Source: Dipteris shenzhenensis
Lineage: Eukaryota > Polypodiophyta > Polypodiopsida > Gleicheniales
Direction: 5' to 3' (one strand)
NCBI GenBank assembly: GCA_047967505.1
Contig: CM106540.1
Length of the DNA: 64,000 bases
How positions within the stretch are numbered: position 1 is the first letter of the stretch; every line of letters starts with the position of its first letter. The notes below the pieces were generated by a model. The model worked only from the letters and a program-made list of their open reading frames with translations. It made no database searches and was not told where the DNA came from. A program made the position numbers and the translations under genes. This document shows positions 60,768-64,000 of this stretch, in pieces.

Positions 60768-61825
60768 AACATCCTCTTATCCAAGCTACAACGGTTGTGG
60801 AAGGCAAGAACATATCAATTTAATCTCTCCTAAAAACACAGTTTAAAAACTTAGAAGACGTGATACATATGGCAACGCTTTACTAAAACTAGAACCATTT
60901 ACTAAATTGTTTTGATTAGAATGAAAATGTCGTGACATGAAAACTCTGCAAGATGCACTCAAGAATAGGGAAAGCTATTCATGTAGAAACAAAGAAAGTT
61001 GCGCAATGGAACTAGCTGTGTAGACCTTCGTTCCTTGACAAACACGTTTCGGATTTGGAAGTACCGTTCACTCGCCAAACAACATGCAGAATTCTTTAAT
61101 AAGAACAGGGTTCACATACTTGGATCACAAGCAAGCGAATGCGTGCGCATAGTTGTAAACAAAACTAGACAGGACGAGTTCTACAAAGACTGGTAAAATG
61201 GCAGACTTCAGAGTCTACAGCTATTCTCTGTAGTCATACTAGCTCAAACTAGCGATCCGTGGATTTCGGCGTGCACTTTGACTTAGTGGACTCCGTTTAT
61301 TACTTTAAAAACTACGCATTCCCTCCGATAGCAACTCCTTGCTTACACTCGTTTCATTTGTTAACATACGAGCTAAACATCGTCATTGAGGTTTAAGGAT
61401 CCGAAAGGTTTGAAAGTGCTTAAGTTTGGTTTGATGGGTTCCGCCTGAAGCAAAAACGGAGACACAAACCCTCGTCGGCTTTAAACGGGATTTTTCATAG
61501 AGGGCTTGAAATATCTTTATGAAGCGATGAAAAGGACCGTACGACGACGTATCATCATGAAGCCAGGGGAAGGCAATATCTTCTTGAACGGTCCATGATA
61601 GGAGAAACGGGGATTTGATGACAGAAGTCCTATCATGGAGCGGTCAAAAAGACAGTCAGTGAGCTTATGAGAGAGCATACCGAAGACATCTGAAACGAGA
61701 AAGACGGCGGCCTTGGGGGAAGGAGGATGAACGACGTAGGAGAGGAAGGGGCCGATGGGCTCTTCTTTGCCAACGCAGGAATGTTGAGAAGGAGGAGCAG
61801 GAACACAGCACTGAGAACCAGCCAT
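37553..61825 (-). CDS. Dienelactone hydrolase family protein, seven exons over 24.3 kb
   Basis: An alpha/beta hydrolase of the carboxymethylenebutenolidase type; plant members are cytosolic and their substrate is generally unknown. Exons (minus): 61825-61681, 49487-49466, 42546-42411, 42313-42223, 41823-41734, 37879-37779, 37693-37553. All junctions are GT-AG and phases match, giving 241 aa, the usual plant length. The protein starts MAGSQCC; exon 1 ends in SDVFG, the micro-exon adds FDAPLLR, exon 3 starts KLADKIAAGG. The predicted triad is Cys129 (GFCWGA), Asp175 (AEIDQM) and His208 (GVAHGW). No signal peptide is seen. Introns 1, 2 and 5 are 12.2, 6.9 and 3.9 kb and hold antisense transposons; introns 3, 4 and 6 are 97, 399 and 85 bp. 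The reading frame is intact. Whether introns this large are spliced efficiently is unknown. Confidence 0.93.
37880..41733 (-). other. DLH intron 5 (3.85 kb), no recognised gene
   Basis: Low-copy-looking DNA with a few A or T runs. Several frames of 80-120 codons occur on both strands (for example 40139-40489 and 40513-40860 minus) but share no motif with known families. No LTR, LINE tail or target duplication was identified. Confidence 0.6.
42547..43319 (-). other. Part of DLH intron 2 downstream of LINE 1
   Basis: Nothing recognisable. It ends at the LINE 1 target site AATTCTCTTAGT (43308-43319). Confidence 0.6.
43320..44055 (+). repeat. Polypyrimidine 5' leader of LINE 1
   Basis: About 730 bases almost purely C and T in CCCTCC, CTACCCC and CCGCT-type variants. 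Frames of 102-123 codons here encode only Pro, Ser and Leu and are artefacts. It probably serves as the LINE 5' UTR or promoter. Confidence 0.85.
44055..45440 (+). pseudogene. LINE 1 ORF1 (gag-like, CCHC zinc knuckle)
   Basis: One frame can be followed from about 44313 to 45210: a plant LINE gag domain (PGDLAGHL, LGRGFFQVVFDS, 44330-44440), then a zinc knuckle C-x2-C-x4-H-x4-C (CKICKTLKHFVKDC, 44790-44830) followed by a Lys/Arg cluster, then a Pro/Ser-rich tail. Two stops (44550 TAG and 44747 TGA) are both one C-to-T change from Gln and Arg codons. A frameshift near 45210 moves the rest to another frame, which ends at 45440. The RNA-binding role is inferred from the family. Confidence 0.8.
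45505..49011 (+). pseudogene. LINE 1 ORF2: endonuclease and reverse transcriptase, decayed
   Basis: The APE-type endonuclease occupies 45505-46344: VSWNIQG, LQEHKLD, LDLYAPN and GGDFNMVE are present, but the terminal Ser-Asp-His is Ser-Tyr-His (about 46215), so the catalytic Asp is lost. A TAG stop follows at 46342. The RT runs from 46690 to 47790: LIPKGG and WRPITLL (47010-47060), LLLDFEKAYNRVDW (47250-47285), RQGCPLAPFLF (47425-47460). The second catalytic block reads AYDT (47540) where AYADDT is expected; six bases are missing. The C-terminal part (48186-48782) stays open for 198 codons. The original TTG two codons earlier is not taken as the start; ATG at 45505 is. Confidence 0.85.
49133..49465 (-). 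other. Part of DLH intron 2 between the micro-exon and LINE 1
   Basis: AT-rich; nothing recognisable apart from the LINE 1 target duplication at its edge. Confidence 0.6.
49466..49487 (-). other. DLH micro-exon (22 nt)
   Basis: A 22-nt exon between CTGCAG and GTATGA. With the last G of exon 1 and the first G of exon 3 it encodes GFDAPLLR, the exact residues that plant DLH proteins need between DVFG and KLADK. Removing it would shift the frame and delete this loop. Confidence 0.9.
49880..49905. repeat. (TG)n microsatellite at LINE 3 insertion site
   Basis: About 13 TG units leading into GTAAACTTC, which is the LINE 3 target duplication. Confidence 0.95.
49913..53286 (+). mobile_element. LINE 3, 5'-truncated, in DLH intron 1 (antisense)
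   Basis: GTGTGTGTAAACTTC occurs at 49898-49912 and again at 53287-53301 right after an A10 tail, giving a 15-bp target duplication. The insert starts just before the RT (SPGWDGV at 50090, WRPITLM at 50270-50290), is interrupted by a foreign block at about 50289-51028, and resumes with LVQRIKDFL (51045), VDVAKAFDTVQWDY (51200), RRSVRQGCPLSAL (51365-51405). The second Asp block is damaged. The C-terminal region has a zf-RVT-type Cys-His cluster (CPRCHH...H..WFC, 52835-52885). The family differs from LINE 1. Confidence 0.9.
50289..51028. mobile_element. About 740-bp insertion within LINE 3 RT
   Basis: It splits the RT between WRPITLM and LIAKMLVQRI. No coding domain is visible. Size and internal TATA-like AT stretch (50600-50640) would fit a solo LTR or a small non-autonomous element, but TG...CA ends and a clean target duplication were not found, so the class is open. 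Confidence 0.55.
53302..53860 (+). mobile_element. LINE 4, 3' fragment
   Basis: The translated end of this block (53560-53775, closing in LEAFFHCF) is homologous to the end of LINE 3 ORF2 (53095-53195, closing in IELFFYCF), and its 3' UTR resembles that of LINE 3. It is followed by GTGTGTGTGTGCGCG. So a second copy of the same family sits directly behind LINE 3. Confidence 0.8.
53876..53948 (+). mobile_element. LINE 5, 3' tail only
   Basis: About 70 bp resembling the last part of LINE 4 (TGTTCCACTTTGAAAAGC..TGAATGTACATTTT...CTTTTACAAGAAATT), again followed by (GT)n at 53949-53966. Confidence 0.65.
53967..54247. other. DLH intron 1 filler, nothing recognised
   Basis: No domain, repeat or terminal motif seen. 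Confidence 0.5.
54248..54472 (+). repeat. Copia-type 5' LTR (225 bp)
   Basis: TGTTGAGAAGTGTGG...TTTGTAACA, with a TATA-like CTATATATTG at 54371-54380 and immediately followed by a primer binding site. It is antisense to the DLH gene. No partner 3' LTR was found. Confidence 0.75.
54473..54484 (+). promoter_or_regulatory. Copia primer binding site
   Basis: TGGTATCAAAGC directly after the LTR end, one base different from the usual initiator-Met tRNA site TGGTATCAGAGC. Confidence 0.8.
55356..55603. repeat. Tandem duplication, about 85-bp units 160 bp apart
   Basis: 55356-55435 and 55517-55600 share AACTAATGTCTGTTCAACC, GGACAATCACATAA and GATTGAGCTGAA in order, with few differences. It separates the copia leader from its gag. 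Confidence 0.85.
55805..56480 (+). pseudogene. Copia gag with zinc knuckle, broken
   Basis: UBN2-type copia gag: VAKFNGDGFYT (55812), LWELIEPSEE (55890), GIKDAKLAWE (56010-56040), then an 80-codon open part from 56080 (CFRLDKKEEDTMTAYINKYK) and a CCHC knuckle CYHCGKLGH (56407-56435). Stops occur at expected Trp or Gln positions. No protease or integrase follows; after 56480 the element is lost. It probably belongs with the LTR at 54248-54472. Confidence 0.85.
56590..56815. repeat. CA/TG microsatellites enclosing GTGTCTTA repeats and hairpins
   Basis: Between two CA/TG-rich tracts (56615-56645 and 56763-56810) lies a run of six GTGTCTTA-type octamers (56659-56731), direct and inverted. Two form perfect 8-bp hairpins with 3-base loops: GTGTCTTAACGTAAGACAC and GTGTCTTATCATAAGACAC. 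Confidence 0.9.
56820..57218 (+). repeat. Probable second copia 5' LTR
   Basis: The block ends a few bases before a consensus primer binding site (57219-57230). The left end is not defined. A CATACAATAAAGTATCATAAAC stretch (57145-57165) may hold the TATA or poly(A) signal. Antisense to the DLH gene. Confidence 0.5.
57219..57230 (+). promoter_or_regulatory. Copia primer binding site (initiator Met tRNA)
   Basis: TGGTATCAGAGC, exact consensus. The following 1 kb (57231-58330) should be leader and gag but gives no readable gag; only a possible MASHLSFP start at 57410. Confidence 0.85.
58329..59810. mobile_element. Possible small LTR-type element or direct-repeat pair
   Basis: Two direct repeats of about 135-145 bp, 58329-58474 and 59679-59810, share GAGTCCCTCATGG, GAAACTCTTGATGAAGA and GGGAGGGCCTTT.TAGG. 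Between them lies 1.2 kb of GC-richer DNA with a good TATA box (CCCCTATAAAAGGG, 59509-59522) but no retroviral domain. Frames of 108 and 159 codons on the minus strand show no known motif. A TRIM- or LARD-like element is one explanation. Confidence 0.45.
59850..61680 (-). other. Start of DLH intron 1, no recognised gene
   Basis: A (TC)n microsatellite lies at 60738-60766. Otherwise no domain or terminal repeat was identified. This is probably original intron sequence. Confidence 0.6.
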
Positions 61826-61921
61826 GGCGAACAGGGTCTAGAGGTTGCCCAACAACAACAAAAAAAACTACACAGTGAGAAGGATGAAATCTGTAGAGCT
61901 ATGGACGACGACAGAGACCAG

Positions 61922-61929
61922 CTTTTATA
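61922..61929 (-). promoter_or_regulatory. DLH TATA box
   Basis: TATAAAAG on the minus strand, about 97 bp before the DLH start codon, which would place the transcription start near 61895 and give a leader of about 70 nt. It is preserved in the left copy (3282-3289). A CACGTG-like TACCACGTGG box is near 61990-62000 and a CACACGTGCTT at 62054-62064. Confidence 0.75.
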
Positions 61930-62699
61930 AGTATCTTTTGTTTTCGAGTGGATCTTTTGTTTCTTTGATTCGTTGGGCTTGAAAATTTGCTACCACGTGG
62001 CTCTCTCTCATTTGCACTTTTGCAATGATTTCACCCAATGACGTCAGCGGTGACACACGTGCTTTGCTCATTGCCAAGTTTCTGGCTTTGGCTGTACAGT
62101 CACCACTGAGTGTTGAGAGAGAAGAATAGACAAAGCAAGAGATTGACACACAAACAAACTAAGAGAGAGAGAGAGAGATTTTACAATGGCATAAGGAAAT
62201 GACCAAAGTGTGACATCATACCTCCCTTCACCATTGCATAGTTTAAACCCGAATCTTCCTATATCTGTTCACACACGCACACGTGTGTGTGTTCTAAGTA
62301 TAGTGTAGATGTTCCACTTTGGATACCTACACATGTACTTGTTTCTGAATCAGATATCTCTTATACAAAAAAGTGTGTTTTTAAGCTATCTGAGGAAGTG
62401 TGTGTTTTTTAGCTATCTCAGGAGATGCACCCCCTCACCGCCTTCCTACCACACACACACACACAATGAAAATTAAAATGGCCCACTTTGCTATTGTAAG
62501 TCAAGCCTCACTATATCCTACTACTCTTCACACAAAGTCACGTGCTTGTGTCATTCGAAACACATTAATTACTTTTTCCATGCTTGCCTTTCCTCGCCTA
62601 CTACATCCAGCACACACTAGAAAGACCCCTCGTCATCAAACATCTACCACATGCATTATCACTCCACTTCTTGACTCTCAAGTCTTGGTACTAGATTCT

Positions 62700-63122
62700 C
62701 GCTAGTGATGGTGATGCCAATCGCAGTCATATGATCGCGCAGATTCTTCACCCTGGGGATGAACTTCTCTGCCGTTTCAGACTCAGTCAGTTTCTCGTTC
62801 GCGAGTTGAGTCTCCAGATTCTAAATCCGCGTCTGATTCATGGTCTCGTATCGATTTTTCAAGACCGTCCATGCCTCCTCAGCTGTGGTGACATGTTGAA
62901 TTAACGCCATGACAGAATCACTTACACTGCAGACAATAGAACACACCGCATCTGCATTTCTTCTTGTCCACGTGAGAATCTCATCCGCAGTTGGTACTTT
63001 GGGGCTTGGTCTGCACAGTGGGACTACCGCCCTTTGACCATCATTGGTAGGTAAGCGAAGCAGTTTGGGCACGCGAGTCAATTTGGCAGTTGACAGTGTA
63101 GCACCAGGTGTGTAATGCCCTC
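62700..63122 (-). pseudogene. Copia gag fragment in the DLH upstream region
   Basis: Minus strand: NADAVCSIVCSVSDSVMALI (62970-62905), TAEEAWTVLKNRYE (62895-62850), then one stop and LETQLANEKLTESETAEKF (62820-62760) and MTAIGITITSENLV, the order of a UBN2 copia gag. No LTR or primer site is next to it. It replaces 170 bp of the left-arm sequence between ACACACCT and AAGACTTGAGAG. Confidence 0.8.
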
Positions 63123-63731
63123 TTCCAAATCATGAGTGTATTCAACTCTCCTCTTACGTCCCCTTGTGATCATCTTCATCCAAAATATGCATATCACATA
63201 CGTGATTCACGTAAGTGACCATCAAGCACAAAATCTGATATTCTTGCTTATCAATGATGTAAAAGTAGGCCAAGTTCCATGTTTGATCATTTGAAGGATT
63301 ATCTTGGAATGTCAATTATTGAATAAGTGAGACATTTTACACTCCCAAATTGAACCTTTATGTTCAAGTGTCTTAAATTAATCGAGAATATGATTTTTGA
63401 CTAATGTAAATTCAAACCTTTAAACTTTGAAAGTTTGGATTTTAATATGGCATAAATAAAATAGCTAGTTTTTATTTCCTGGCTGCTTTGTTTCTCTACC
63501 CCATTTTAGTTTTTTGGACTATAATACCATGATGCAAAAAAAAGAGTGCACCATTGGGATTTCTAGTTTATACTATTTCCTCTCAAACAGACAATCCAAT
63601 ACTTAGCCGTGTATAAACATGCAGTGGCATCATGTGAAAGTGAACACATAACTCACATACTCATTTCTCAACACCCACAGTGATGAGGGGCAAGAAGACG
63701 TAGCCTATTGGCTATGCAAAATGTACACTAT

Positions 63732-64000
63732 TCTTTTCACCTTAAAATGATGAACACGATACAATATATATATTTATAGAGCCCTGATGCGGGTTGCCCT
63801 AAGTCCATAAGAACTATTCATACTTGGACTTAGGTCCCTTTTAAGTTCACTATGCTCCTGACCATATATCTCATGTGCACACATATATACATACATATGT
63901 CCCACCATATGTACATGGATGTTGATGACCATTCGAATGATCCATACCTCTACACTCCGTGTCATTGGATGGTCTCTATGTCAACGATAGATAGTTTTAT
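63732..64000. other. Right end, nothing recognised apart from a hairpin
   Basis: CCTAAGTCC and GGACTTAGG (63798-63832) can form a 9-bp stem. The 63-codon minus-strand frame is not supported. Whether this end is still part of the inverted duplication cannot be judged because the left partner lies outside the window. Confidence 0.5.

Larger units (their letters stand above)
61890..63731 (-). repeat. Right arm: DLH promoter and upstream region, inverted copy of 1-3310
   Basis: Matches the left arm in reverse from the 5' leader (61890) to at least 63731. It lacks the two insertions of the left arm but carries a copia gag fragment at about 62700-63122 where the left arm has 170 bp of other sequence (2326-2496). 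Confidence 0.9.

Noticed and set aside
1-63731. Giant transposon with multi-kilobase terminal inverted repeats
   Set aside because: The repeats are the promoter and leader of a host gene, not transposon ends, and the paired copia and gypsy copies inside are better explained by an inverted segmental duplication. No transposase was found.
1-64000. CRISPR arrays, bacterial operons, tRNA or rRNA genes
   Set aside because: No regularly spaced identical repeats with unique spacers, no operon-like close-packed frames, and no cloverleaf or rRNA core motif was noticed; the tRNA-like TGGTATCAGAGC strings are retroelement primer sites.

Overview
This window looks like nuclear DNA of a flowering plant. 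Both genes it holds are plant-type and split by introns (14-3-3 and dienelactone hydrolase), and most of the rest is plant Ty1/copia, Ty3/gypsy and LINE sequence, an RNA-editing-type PPR pseudogene and CT/GT microsatellites. The species cannot be named from the sequence. All gene models, identities and boundaries were read by eye; percentages are rough.

Two intact host genes are present, both on the minus strand. (1) 15054-17817: an epsilon-group 14-3-3 protein, 258 aa, seven exons; a degenerate satellite-like array rich in CACGTG boxes lies upstream of it. (2) 37553-61825: a dienelactone hydrolase (DLH)-family protein, 241 aa, seven exons spread over 24.3 kb. Its first exon is 12.2 kb from a 22-nt micro-exon, which is another 6.9 kb from the third exon. 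The large introns are filled with LINE and copia sequence, and every element whose direction can be read is antisense to the gene.

Layout: 1-3310, inverted copy of the DLH promoter and upstream region; 3311-4584, 3' half of a copia element; 6648-13757, gypsy copy A (plus), ending in a polypurine tract; 15054-17817, 14-3-3 gene; 18179-19320, G-box repeats; 20120-20900, PPR pseudogene; 22421-31952, complete but decayed gypsy element B (minus) with two LTRs and a GTCCA target duplication; 32145-33853, 5' half of a copia element (minus); 33860-34260, a gypsy RT scrap; 34901-37186, internally deleted LINE (minus) with a 14-bp target duplication; 37553-61825, DLH gene containing LINE 1 (43320-49120), LINE 3 plus two LINE tails (49913-53948), copia LTR and gag pieces, and a possible small LTR element; 61890-63731, DLH promoter and upstream region.

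The most striking property is mirror symmetry. Reading inwards from each end, the order is DLH promoter, copia, gypsy; each pair is inverted, and all three pairs look similarly diverged. A and B share not only LTR sequence but also the host bases next to the LTR, so they descend from one insertion. The simplest reading is a large inverted segmental duplication around the 14-3-3/PPR interval, after which the left arm lost about 29 kb including the DLH gene body. Element B has also had its gag-to-RT segment flipped relative to A. No CRISPR array, tRNA, rRNA or new defence-like system was found.
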